Shown here: positions 19,789 through 27,883 of the stretch, in pieces
How positions within the stretch are numbered: position 1 is the stretch's first letter
Layout: each line of letters begins with the position of its first letter
Origin: Muribaculaceae bacterium
GTDB lineage: Bacteria > Bacteroidota > Bacteroidia > Bacteroidales > Muribaculaceae
Length of the DNA: 64,000 nucleotides
Direction of reading: 5' to 3'
Assembly (NCBI GenBank): GCA_009775355.1
Contig: VSPN01000008.1
Location: 1-64,000, forward strand
Program-made: the position numbers and the translations under genes
Notes under the pieces: model-generated
The model's input: only the letters and a program-made list of their open reading frames with translations
Told to the model about the DNA's origin: nothing
The model's database searches: none

Positions 19789-22038
19789 TCAGAGAGCGAG
19801 CCGGAACGTCGCCCCAAGCTGCATAGGACGTCCAGACTGAAGAAACTCATTTCCCATCGACACAAAATAGAATGTATGGTACGCCCGGTCAGTCAGATTC
19901 CGGCCCCATACCTGAAAGCTCCACCCTTTTCCTTCAAGCGTCACCGACGCGCCGGCGAGGAGATAGAAATCCTGTACCACGGTGTTTGATTCATTCCAGT
20001 ATATCTTTCCTGTCCCCTTGAGATTTGCCTCGAAAATCAACGATCTCACCGCCCTGTTTACGAATCCAAGTTCATATACCCCCTGGATGAATAGCGTGTT
20101 CTGAGGCGCGTACGGAATGTGCCTGCCCGAAAAGTCTTCCAGACCGTTGAAGAATCTTACAAACCTTGCGTCGGTGTAACCGTAGCTTGCAGTGAAATCG
20201 AGATGTTCGACCGGATTCCATCCCAGCGATATCTCTCCGCCCACACTTCTTGTCTTGCCGGCGTTGGTCATTATGCGCCCGGTCGTCGTGCCCGACGGGA
20301 ACATAGTCAACTGCTGGTCGCGGCAATCTATATAAAATAATGACGCATCTACCGTAAGACGGGCGGCGGGGAAAGTCAGGTGCGCGCCGACCTCATAATT
20401 CCATGAATATTCGGGGCGGTAACCCACCACATCATCCACATCATATTTCGCACCAATGCCCATTATGCCCATGAGCCTCTGCTGAAGCACATCGGAAAAC
20501 ATCTGAGTGTTGAATCCTCCCGACTTATATCCTTTCGCTATGCCGGCATAGACATTGTTCTCCCCTTCCATAGGAAGCTGATAAAGCGCGGTCACACTGG
20601 GAAGCCAGTTGAAATAGCTTCTGGCGAGCCGGTCGCGGTCATCTATGTCGATATCGACATCGCGGTGATGAGTCAGCGAGCCGTCGGGCATAAGACGCAT
20701 CACCTCGTATCCTGTCGAGCACCTGCTCCGGTAAGACATCGACGACCTTTCCCAGTCGAGACGGAGACCTGCGGTAAGTTTCCAGCGGCCAAGGCGGAAC
20801 ACTGACTCATGATAAATGGCTGCGCCGCCTGTCGATATTCCGAAATCGCTGTCGAGCGTGAAGTCGCGAGTGTTCCACGCTATCGGATAATCAGGATTGG
20901 CCTCGTTGCGATGCCTCTCTATGAGCGTGGCTATTCCGGTGTCCTTGAATGTCACCGGAGCCTGCATGTCTGTATGCTTGTAAAAGCCGAATGCGCCTGC
21001 CACCCATTCGTAGCGGCCTTCTCCCCGGTTGCCTCTGAAAACCAAATCTTCCGTCAGGCCTGTCTCCTTCTGCTTCTGCGTGAGGGTGAAGTAAGGCTGC
21101 GGCAGGAAGTCCTGATCAAGAGTCATGTTGTCGTCAAGATACTGCACGCTCGTGATCGATGACACCGAGAAGTCTCTTCCTCGCCAGTTGAGAGTGAGTC
21201 CGTCATTGAATATGAACCGTCGGTAGAAGCAGGTGTCATCATAGTTTATCTCGCCCGTCGGCACGTATTCATACGGATATCCGCCCTGACGCAATATCGA
21301 CGCTGACGCGACATTACGCATCGTCAGGGCCACCGACAGCCGACGGTCAAACTTCCAGCGGAGCGATCCGCCGGCCTCCTTGTCGACAAGTCTGCCGGTG
21401 TGGAGATTGCGGAAAAAGCCGCCGAGCATCGAGAATGAACCCACTACAGCCGTAGCCGTCCTGTCATCAAACTTGTGATACCATCCGGCGGAAGCCTTCC
21501 ATTCGTTGCCGGTCGCTCCCTGCGCCATAACCCGCCATCCCTGCCAGCGCATGGGCGAGAGTGTAGTGATATTGATCAGACCTCCGATCGTGTTGCGGCC
21601 ATAGAGAGTGGACTGCGGCCCGCGCAACATCTCCACAGACGCTATGTCGGCAAGATCGAAATCATAGGCGTTCTTGTTGAGAAAAGGCACATTGTCGACA
21701 TTAAGCCCGACAGAGGGCTGATCCATGCGTGCCCCTATGCCCCTGACATAAATAGTCGACGTGATGCGCGAACCGTAGTCGGGCATATAGAAGTTAGGCA
21801 CCACATCCGATATCCCCTTAAGAGCCACAGCGTTGAGCTGTTCAAGCTCCGAGCGCGACACCACCGTGGTCGACACAGCATCATCACGCAGCAGCTCCTG
21901 CTGCTTGAGGGCAACCACATTAAGTTCACCAAGAGTCCTGACAGTATCCTTGTATTCTGAAACCGGCGCAACGGAAGCGACTGCTTCTGAACAAGACACA
22001 GTCGCAACACACACCGTCAAATACCATCTTACAACCAT
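19789..22038 (-). CDS. TonB-dependent outer-membrane receptor
   Basis: Classic receptor of about 749 residues: signal sequence, plug domain with SVEMLRGPQSTLYGRNTIGG, then a 22-strand barrel ending ATFRLAL. It has no carboxypeptidase-like N-terminal extension, unlike SusC proteins, so it resembles receptors for metal chelates, haem or cobalamin rather than glycans. The substrate cannot be told from sequence. The plug motif VRGIGARMDQPSVGLNVDNVP is that of the FecA/FepA-like superfamily. I chose the ATG at 22038; a GTG two codons upstream (22044) coincides with the predicted transcription start. The lipoprotein gene follows 125 bases later. Confidence 0.92.
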   Translation of the reverse strand: MVVRWYLTVCVATVSCSEAVASVAPVSEYKDTVRTLGELNVVALKQQELLRDDAVSTTVVSRSELEQLNAVALKGISDVVPNFYMPDYGSRITSTIYVRGIGARMDQPSVGLNVDNVPFLNKNAYDFDLADIASVEMLRGPQSTLYGRNTIGGLINITTLSPMRWQGWRVMAQGATGNEWKASAGWYHKFDDRTATAVVGSFSMLGGFFRNLHTGRLVDKEAGGSLRWKFDRRLSVALTMRNVASASILRQGGYPYEYVPTGEINYDDTCFYRRFIFNDGLTLNWRGRDFSVSSITSVQYLDDNMTLDQDFLPQPYFTLTQKQKETGLTEDLVFRGNRGEGRYEWVAGAFGFYKHTDMQAPVTFKDTGIATLIERHRNEANPDYPIAWNTRDFTLDSDFGISTGGAAIYHESVFRLGRWKLTAGLRLDWERSSMSYRSRCSTGYEVMRLMPDGSLTHHRDVDIDIDDRDRLARSYFNWLPSVTALYQLPMEGENNVYAGIAKGYKSGGFNTQMFSDVLQQRLMGIMGIGAKYDVDDVVGYRPEYSWNYEVGAHLTFPAARLTVDASLFYIDCRDQQLTMFPSGTTTGRIMTNAGKTRSVGGEISLGWNPVEHLDFTASYGYTDARFVRFFNGLEDFSGRHIPYAPQNTLFIQGVYELGFVNRAVRSLIFEANLKGTGKIYWNESNTVVQDFYLLAGASVTLEGKGWSFQVWGRNLTDRAYHTFYFVSMGNEFLQSGRPMQLGATFRLAL

Positions 22039-22048
22039 TTTCACTCTG

Positions 22049-22080
22049 CAAATTTAATCTTTATTTTCACATCAGCCAAA
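22049..22080 (-). promoter_or_regulatory. Promoter of the TonB receptor operon
   Basis: On the minus strand, TTTG (22077-22080), then 20 bases, then TAAATTTG (22049-22056): a full match to the Bacteroidetes consensus. Transcription should start near 22044, only about six bases before the ATG at 22038, so the mRNA would be nearly leaderless. It overlaps the promoter of rnz on the other strand. Confidence 0.75.
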
Positions 22081-22095
22081 TATTGATTACATTTG
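22064..22095 (+). promoter_or_regulatory. Promoter of rnz
   Basis: The -7 box TACATTTG (22088-22095) matches TAnnTTTG. A TTTT in place of TTTG lies 20 bases upstream (22064-22067). Start near 22100 gives a leader of about 70 bases. It overlaps the divergent TonB receptor promoter by 17 bases, so simultaneous polymerase binding is unlikely. Confidence 0.55.
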
Positions 22096-22170
22096 CAGAC
22101 AGAACATAGACGGTGTCAGACCATTTACCATTATGGGATGGGGTCTGAATCCGATATATATCTGAAGAAA

Positions 22171-23091
22171 ATGGACACATTCAGAATCCATACACTCGGC
22201 TGCGGATCAGCCAGACCCACACCACGCCACCAGCCGTCGTGCACGGTAGTGAATTTCCGCGACAATCTATTCATGATCGACTGCGGCGAAGGGGCGCAGA
22301 GAACGTTCCAGCAGGCAAGGCTCAAGTTTCCGAGACTCGGACATATTTTTCTGACCCATCTGCACGGCGATCACGTGCTCGGGCTCCCCGGTCTTCTCTC
22401 GACTCTCGCGCTCGGGGGCGCGGGCGGACGCCTTACTGTCCACACTTTCGAGGAGGGTGAACGGATAATGTGCCAGATTCTCGATTTTTTCGCGAAAGAC
22501 CTGAGTTACGACCTCGAGTTCCACATCATAAAGCCTGAAGACGCCGTCGTACTCGACACCCCCTCGCTCACGGTCAGGACCGTGAAGCTTCACCACAGGG
22601 TGCCGGCCGTGGGCTACATATTCGAGGAGAAACCGAAACAGAGACACATCCGTCGCGACATGATCGATTTTCACCACGTCCCGGTGGCACTTATCCGCGA
22701 CATCAAGGCCGGGGCTGACTTCGTAAAACCCGACGGCACGGTCATTCCCAATGTCATGCTGACGTCCGATGCAGACAAGCCACTGAGTTACGCGCATATA
22801 AGCGACACTGTATATATGCCGGAACTTGCCCCGAAGATCGGGCCGGTCGACCTTCTCTTCCATGAGACCACGTATCTCGACGAGCACCGGGCCGAGGCGA
22901 AGGCACGGTTTCACAGCACGGCCCGACAGGCCGCCGCCGTGGCACGCGACGCCGGAGCAAGGGCACTCCTGACCGGGCACTACTCGTCGCGCTACAAAGA
23001 CGACACCCGCTTTGCCGCCGAAGCGAAAGAGGTGTTTCCATACGTGATCCTCAACCGCGAAGGCCTAGTCACCGACCTGACCCGCCTTTGA
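22171..23091 (+). CDS. rnz: Ribonuclease Z (tRNA 3'-end processing)
   Basis: Metallo-beta-lactamase-fold endonuclease that removes 3' trailers from tRNA precursors. 306 residues from the ATG at 22171, the normal length; the upstream in-frame ATG codons would add unrelated residues. The zinc motif THLHGDH is intact, the N-terminal GCGSARPTPRHQPS loop is typical, and a C-terminal GHYSSRY with a histidine ligand is present. It is transcribed alone, divergent from the TonB receptor. Confidence 0.95.
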   Translation: MDTFRIHTLGCGSARPTPRHQPSCTVVNFRDNLFMIDCGEGAQRTFQQARLKFPRLGHIFLTHLHGDHVLGLPGLLSTLALGGAGGRLTVHTFEEGERIMCQILDFFAKDLSYDLEFHIIKPEDAVVLDTPSLTVRTVKLHHRVPAVGYIFEEKPKQRHIRRDMIDFHHVPVALIRDIKAGADFVKPDGTVIPNVMLTSDADKPLSYAHISDTVYMPELAPKIGPVDLLFHETTYLDEHRAEAKARFHSTARQAAAVARDAGARALLTGHYSSRYKDDTRFAAEAKEVFPYVILNREGLVTDLTRL

Positions 23092-23161
23092 GTCCGAGCC
23101 CTGCTTCGCAAACACAACCTGATATGATCTGAGCATAGGCGAGGCTATGAAGCATAACAAA

Positions 23162-23195
23162 GGACCCGCATACCTTGCGGCGGTATGCGGGATCC
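23162..23195. terminator. Hairpin between convergent rnz and secreted-protein gene
   Basis: A GC-rich stem (23162-23174 with 23182-23195, one bulge, 7-base loop) lies midway between two convergent genes. T-tracts are weak on both sides, so it may act as a bidirectional terminator or simply as a 3'-end stabiliser. Confidence 0.55.
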
Positions 23196-23256
23196 AATGC
23201 AATTTATCATTTATTGAGGTTGTTTCAGCTGACCGGACGACAGGCAACAGCGACCG

Positions 23257-25563
23257 TCATTTCACAATCACCTTCCGGGTGCTTCGGGAAGTCCTGACAA
23301 TATAGATTCCGGGCATCACATTCCGGCCGTCGGTCAGTGTGCCCTGCATTGTGAAGATTGCCGAACCTGCGGGGGCAATGATATTCCTTCCATCCACTTT
23401 CACAGAGGCGATATCGCCGCGGACAGCATCCACTCCAGCCAGAGATTCCACTTTGAACGCCGGCGAGATCGTCTGCAGCTGACAGTTTCCGGCTGCATCC
23501 TTCATCGATATGCGGATATCAAACCAGCCGTTCGAACTTCCACGGTTCACGCTCCCGAGAGAACCGCGATAAAAATGTCCGTATCCGGGCATGAAATACA
23601 ACTCAGGAATTTCCGTAACTTCCAAAGGCATAAAATCTTTAGTGCCATAAGGAGCATAATCGACCTTCACTTCGGCTTCCTCTTCGGTGTACCAATAGTA
23701 ATGCTCATCATTGAAATGCTCAATGAAATCGCCGCCGGCGAATTCTATCGTACCATCCGACGCATTGACAAAACGGTCGTTGACATACCCTTCGGCATCC
23801 TTGAAATGCAACATCTGCAAAGTCGGTGCCCAGACATCGTCACCTGTCATCTCATAACTGAATTCAGTGATATTCCTGCCGGGTATGCCGTCAACTGTCA
23901 CATTATCATCAACAAGCACGACTTCTACCCTTCCGTCGGGAGACTTCCAGTAACCGTCAAACATAAATTCAGCCAGACCGGCCCATGATCCTTCATAGAG
24001 TTTTTCGCCGCCGATTGACAAGGTGGTCTTCAACATCTCCGAATCAATCACTCGGGACTCTCCGTAACGACCCTTTATAGCGGGCGACGCTATCGGTATT
24101 CTTGCGGAAGGCTTGCCATAATCCAGCGTCAGCACAGACATTACAGGCACATTGTTGCCGAGCTTCTGTTTTCTCAATCCCGCCTCGTAAGAGAACACCG
24201 GATGAAAATTGTTCCTCGGGATAACCCCCGGCCATCTGTAATATCCCCCCTCCGGTGCACTGAATGTGTAATGGTTCAGAAAATCATCATACCTCGTTCC
24301 CATATAATGCCCGTCTCCGCCATGACTGTAGATTTCCGGAGATTTGATGCCGATCAGATCAAATGAAGTCGACCCGAACGGACCTCCAGATATCTCAACA
24401 GCCTTGTCATAAAGCGTCTGAGTCACATAGGTCAGGGTCACATCCCTGTCCTCATAATATCTGGGTCGGGTCAGGATATATATGTCTCTCTTTTCACCCG
24501 ACGCCACATTATAGTTAAACGAAAAACCCGGAAAGCCCAGCACCTCCTCGCTTACTGTATAACAGGCTGAAACGTCAGACATGAAGTCATTTTCATAAAA
24601 ATAAGGAGAATGCTCCAGTTCTTCCGAAATAAGGTAATATCCCTCATTGCCGACTTCCACGATATTTGCGCCTTCATTCACTGATGTGGAAGCCATGGAG
24701 GAGTATATCTCCCCTTTTTCATTTTCCATGACGATATGCTGTGTCACCCACATTTCCGATGGAAGCTCGCTGCACCACAGTCTCACTGCATCAGCCGGAT
24801 CAAACTTATTGAGAATTTCCCCATCAGAGGCCGCATTGAATATTACATCGTGGGAGATACTTAAGCCGTATTTCGGATACGTTATCGTATTAATGCAGTG
24901 AGTCATTCCCACATTTGCGCCATCACTCCAGTCTCGCGTCGGATTTCCGCTGGCCTCATCAAGCTTTACACCGGGCCACCGAGGCTCGCTTCCGTCAGGA
25001 AGTGTATGACGAAAATCCACATAATTCGGAGCATCATTGCGGTCGTATATGTATTCCGTATCACAATTGACATTGACATCCTCCTTTGCAACAAGATAAC
25101 TGCGATCATTTGCTCCGGTCTGGGATTCATGCCAAAAAACGAAAATGTCATAAACACCGTCAGGCACCGACAATTCGACAGTCTTCAAATCTATCCAGTT
25201 CTCGGATCCGATGATCTCCCCGGTCAGAAAGAAATCATCTTCCTTATAGAACCGGATTGTAGGCGGTAGCTGAGGAGTTATTTCTCCCGTGAACTTCATG
25301 GTGACCTTGTTCCGGTTTTCACCGACTCGCTGTCTGGATGCATCCATTTCCGTCATAGATTTATCCGTTGTCTCCGGAGCTATGACGCTGCTCTTGGCTT
25401 TATCGTCGCCATCTTCAACTACAAGACTTTTCTGAATAATGAATTCCGAATTGCCATGCTCAGGCATGGTCTGCCGGATCTCTGCAGGACAACCTGCATG
25501 CGTGCATGGACTGAAAGCCACCGTCGTCATCGACACAAGCATGATTTGTAATATGCCCTTCAT
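23257..25563 (-). CDS. Large secreted protein with C-terminal sorting tag, function unknown
   Basis: 768 residues from the ATG at 25563, which opens a signal peptide (MKGILQIMLVSMTTVAFS). The ORF extends seven codons further but lacks a better start. The body is beta-rich, with many aromatic and acidic residues and no recognisable catalytic motif. The last 30 residues end GIYIVRTSRSTRKVIVK, the form of the type IX secretion C-terminal sorting domain (TIGR04183-like). Surface attachment or release through that pathway is inferred. It stands alone, convergent with rnz and divergent from the TPR/HTH regulator. Confidence 0.85.
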   Translation of the reverse strand: MKGILQIMLVSMTTVAFSPCTHAGCPAEIRQTMPEHGNSEFIIQKSLVVEDGDDKAKSSVIAPETTDKSMTEMDASRQRVGENRNKVTMKFTGEITPQLPPTIRFYKEDDFFLTGEIIGSENWIDLKTVELSVPDGVYDIFVFWHESQTGANDRSYLVAKEDVNVNCDTEYIYDRNDAPNYVDFRHTLPDGSEPRWPGVKLDEASGNPTRDWSDGANVGMTHCINTITYPKYGLSISHDVIFNAASDGEILNKFDPADAVRLWCSELPSEMWVTQHIVMENEKGEIYSSMASTSVNEGANIVEVGNEGYYLISEELEHSPYFYENDFMSDVSACYTVSEEVLGFPGFSFNYNVASGEKRDIYILTRPRYYEDRDVTLTYVTQTLYDKAVEISGGPFGSTSFDLIGIKSPEIYSHGGDGHYMGTRYDDFLNHYTFSAPEGGYYRWPGVIPRNNFHPVFSYEAGLRKQKLGNNVPVMSVLTLDYGKPSARIPIASPAIKGRYGESRVIDSEMLKTTLSIGGEKLYEGSWAGLAEFMFDGYWKSPDGRVEVVLVDDNVTVDGIPGRNITEFSYEMTGDDVWAPTLQMLHFKDAEGYVNDRFVNASDGTIEFAGGDFIEHFNDEHYYWYTEEEAEVKVDYAPYGTKDFMPLEVTEIPELYFMPGYGHFYRGSLGSVNRGSSNGWFDIRISMKDAAGNCQLQTISPAFKVESLAGVDAVRGDIASVKVDGRNIIAPAGSAIFTMQGTLTDGRNVMPGIYIVRTSRSTRKVIVK

Positions 25564-25951
25564 ATTATCTATAATATAAATCACCCCGGAAGCAAGGGAC
25601 TGTTAAACATATCTTCCGACAGATGCTTCCAGACCTATCGGCCACCTGTTGGGAATAAAATTAGACAAAAGGCTCGCAGTCTTCAACTATTTCCGTACTA
25701 CTTTTATTCTTATACGTATGTGCCGGCCTACTGCAAACGCACTTACTACATCTATATGATTCTGACAGCCAACAATATGCACTTCTAAAAGACAACCAAT
25801 CAAAAATATGAATGAAGTACTCTCACACCGGGCGCCGATTCAAACTAAAATGCTTTTTACACGCGTTTATAACAATAAATTCCGTGTGGTTTCCTCGGCT
25901 GTCTAAAACAAGTTCCGACAGACGTCATGCATAAACAAGACTCATCGACAT
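25564..25951. other. Divergent intergenic region without a gene
   Basis: AT-rich 388 bases between the secreted protein and the TPR/HTH regulator. A TAnnTTTG-like box exists on the minus strand (25801-25808) but lacks a -33 partner. No convincing promoter, RNA gene or repeat was found on either strand. Confidence 0.4.
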
Positions 25952-25996
25952 ATGAATTCACTCCTCCTCACGAAGCCGTTTCCTGAAACAGCACAT

Positions 25997-27715
25997 ATGA
26001 TACGTAAGCTGGCAGTCCTGACATTGCTGTCGATATTCCACATGATGATATGCCACGGCACATACGCGCATGCGGGCAGCAAAGGCCGGGCCGATTACCT
26101 GCGTGCGAAATATTGGGAGGATGTTGTTTCCGACACATCTCTCCCCTATCTGCAGCGTATTTCCGGCATAGACAGTCTCATAAGTCATGGGAATCATGAT
26201 TCGCCGCAACTGATCAGACAGAAAGCCAGATTGCTGTCAGATATACTCATGTATTCGAAAAGCGCGGAATCATATGAGCATCTATGGAATATGTCAAAGA
26301 ATCTACCTCTTGACCAAAGGCTCGACATACTGCGCGAATGGATCATCGTATTGTATATGTCGGGAAATATGTCGGCTGCCGCCAAGAAAAGCATAGAGTT
26401 CCTGAAAATTGAGAAGCCGGACTCTCTCAGGATCATTGACACTGATGCATATGTGCTGCTCGCGTTTTCAAAAATGGAACTCGGCATGACCGACAAGGCC
26501 GGTCGGGAACTTGTATCCGCGCGAGACACATTCGAGAAGTATAAGAAATACGCTTCACCTGCCAACCGGCGCGCCATGGAGATCACGCTCGTACGGGCAG
26601 AAGTGACTCGACTGACCACCGAAGGAAAACACAAGGAGGCTGTCGAGTCTGTCAAGAGAGCGTATGAACTGGCCGACAACAAACTGACGTCAATCAATCT
26701 CGACGGCTATCTCGCCGACATATATCTTGGAGCCGGCGACTACGAAGCCGCGGAAAGATACTATCGTAAAATACTTGACACCGACTTCTCCTATCACAAC
26801 AGGGCTGTGTCCGTATCAAACTATATGGATCTGCTTATTTCACAAAAGCGATATCAGGAGGCTCTGGATGTGCTTTCGGAAAATATCACGCGCATCCCGT
26901 TCCGCGTGAAGGATATCACTACAAGCAATCTTATCGGCAATAAATCGGAGGCCCTCGCCGGAATCGGTGATTACAGACAGGCCTATCAGCTTATGCGCGA
27001 GGCTAAGATTATGAGAGACTCGATCAATACTTCCTTTCTTGCCGTCGATCATCTCGCCATTTACGAACTCGAACAGGAAGCCATCCAGAAAGATCTCGTG
27101 CTAAAGCAATCAGACCGACTCCGCACATGGCTATGGATAGCGATCGCTGTTCTCCTCCTCGCATGTTCGTGCTCGACATGGATGGCCGTTAAATGGCATA
27201 AGGAAAAACTGATAAACAGATCAACCGCGTCAAGACTGGCAACCGCCGATATCGACCACAAAAACCAGATAAACGAAAAGGAAGAGAAGATCGGCATACA
27301 GAACAGGGAACTGACGGCACATGTTCTTAAACTTGCGCAGATGAACGATCTTGCGAACGAGATACTCTCCATATCGGAAGAAAAGTCCGAATCCGCGTCC
27401 GGACGCCTGAAGAAGATTCAGGACCGCATCCGCCAATATGGCGTCCAGGACAATATGTGGGATGTCTTCAAAGCCTATTTCGAACAGACACATCCGGATT
27501 TCTTCAAGACGCTTTACATGCTTCATCCCGACCTCTCGCCAAACGAGGTGAGGATGTGCGCCTACATCATGCTCAACCTCACCACCAAGGAAATCGCAGG
27601 ACTCACCAACCGCTCGCCGCGTACGGTCGAGACCGTGAAATATCGTCTGCACAAAAAACTCGGACTCGACGATGAATCGACGGTCGCATACCTCAACCGG
27701 ATAAAAGCCCATTAG
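25997..27715 (+). CDS. Transmembrane TPR sensor with LuxR-type HTH output
   Basis: Predicted one-component regulator. From the ATG at 25997 a signal peptide (MIRKLAVLTLLSIF...) leads into a helical tetratricopeptide-repeat region (about residues 60-370). One membrane helix follows (LWIAIAVLLLACSCSTWMAV), then a coiled coil, then a C-terminal helix-turn-helix with NEVRMCAYIMLNLTTKEIAG and SPRTVETVKYRLHKKLG, typical of LuxR/NarL DNA-binding domains. An earlier ATG at 25952 would add 15 residues before the signal. The periplasmic TPR part would sense envelope or nutrient state and the cytoplasmic part would bind DNA. It precedes a TonB receptor operon on the same strand, its likely target. Confidence 0.85.
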   Translation: MIRKLAVLTLLSIFHMMICHGTYAHAGSKGRADYLRAKYWEDVVSDTSLPYLQRISGIDSLISHGNHDSPQLIRQKARLLSDILMYSKSAESYEHLWNMSKNLPLDQRLDILREWIIVLYMSGNMSAAAKKSIEFLKIEKPDSLRIIDTDAYVLLAFSKMELGMTDKAGRELVSARDTFEKYKKYASPANRRAMEITLVRAEVTRLTTEGKHKEAVESVKRAYELADNKLTSINLDGYLADIYLGAGDYEAAERYYRKILDTDFSYHNRAVSVSNYMDLLISQKRYQEALDVLSENITRIPFRVKDITTSNLIGNKSEALAGIGDYRQAYQLMREAKIMRDSINTSFLAVDHLAIYELEQEAIQKDLVLKQSDRLRTWLWIAIAVLLLACSCSTWMAVKWHKEKLINRSTASRLATADIDHKNQINEKEEKIGIQNRELTAHVLKLAQMNDLANEILSISEEKSESASGRLKKIQDRIRQYGVQDNMWDVFKAYFEQTHPDFFKTLYMLHPDLSPNEVRMCAYIMLNLTTKEIAGLTNRSPRTVETVKYRLHKKLGLDDESTVAYLNRIKAH

Positions 27716-27763
27716 TCTTCTTCATCGGCCTTTTATTACATTTTCATTAAAATCCGACTCAAT

Positions 27764-27795
27764 ATTGTAAAAAAGGATTAAAATTTGTAATTTTG
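27764..27795 (+). promoter_or_regulatory. Promoter of the TonB receptor/OB-lipoprotein operon
   Basis: The -7 box TAATTTTG (27788-27795) is a full match to the Bacteroidetes consensus. TTG (27765-27767) lies 20 bases upstream. The predicted start near 27800 leaves a leader of about 84 bases. It lies after the regulator stop codon, so the receptor operon has its own promoter. Confidence 0.7.
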
Positions 27796-27883
27796 TGTTT
27801 TAAGGGGAAGAAGCCGTTCCGGCTTCTTGACCAGCATCCACAACAACCTGAAACAACAATAACAAATTTTAATTCCAGACCTT

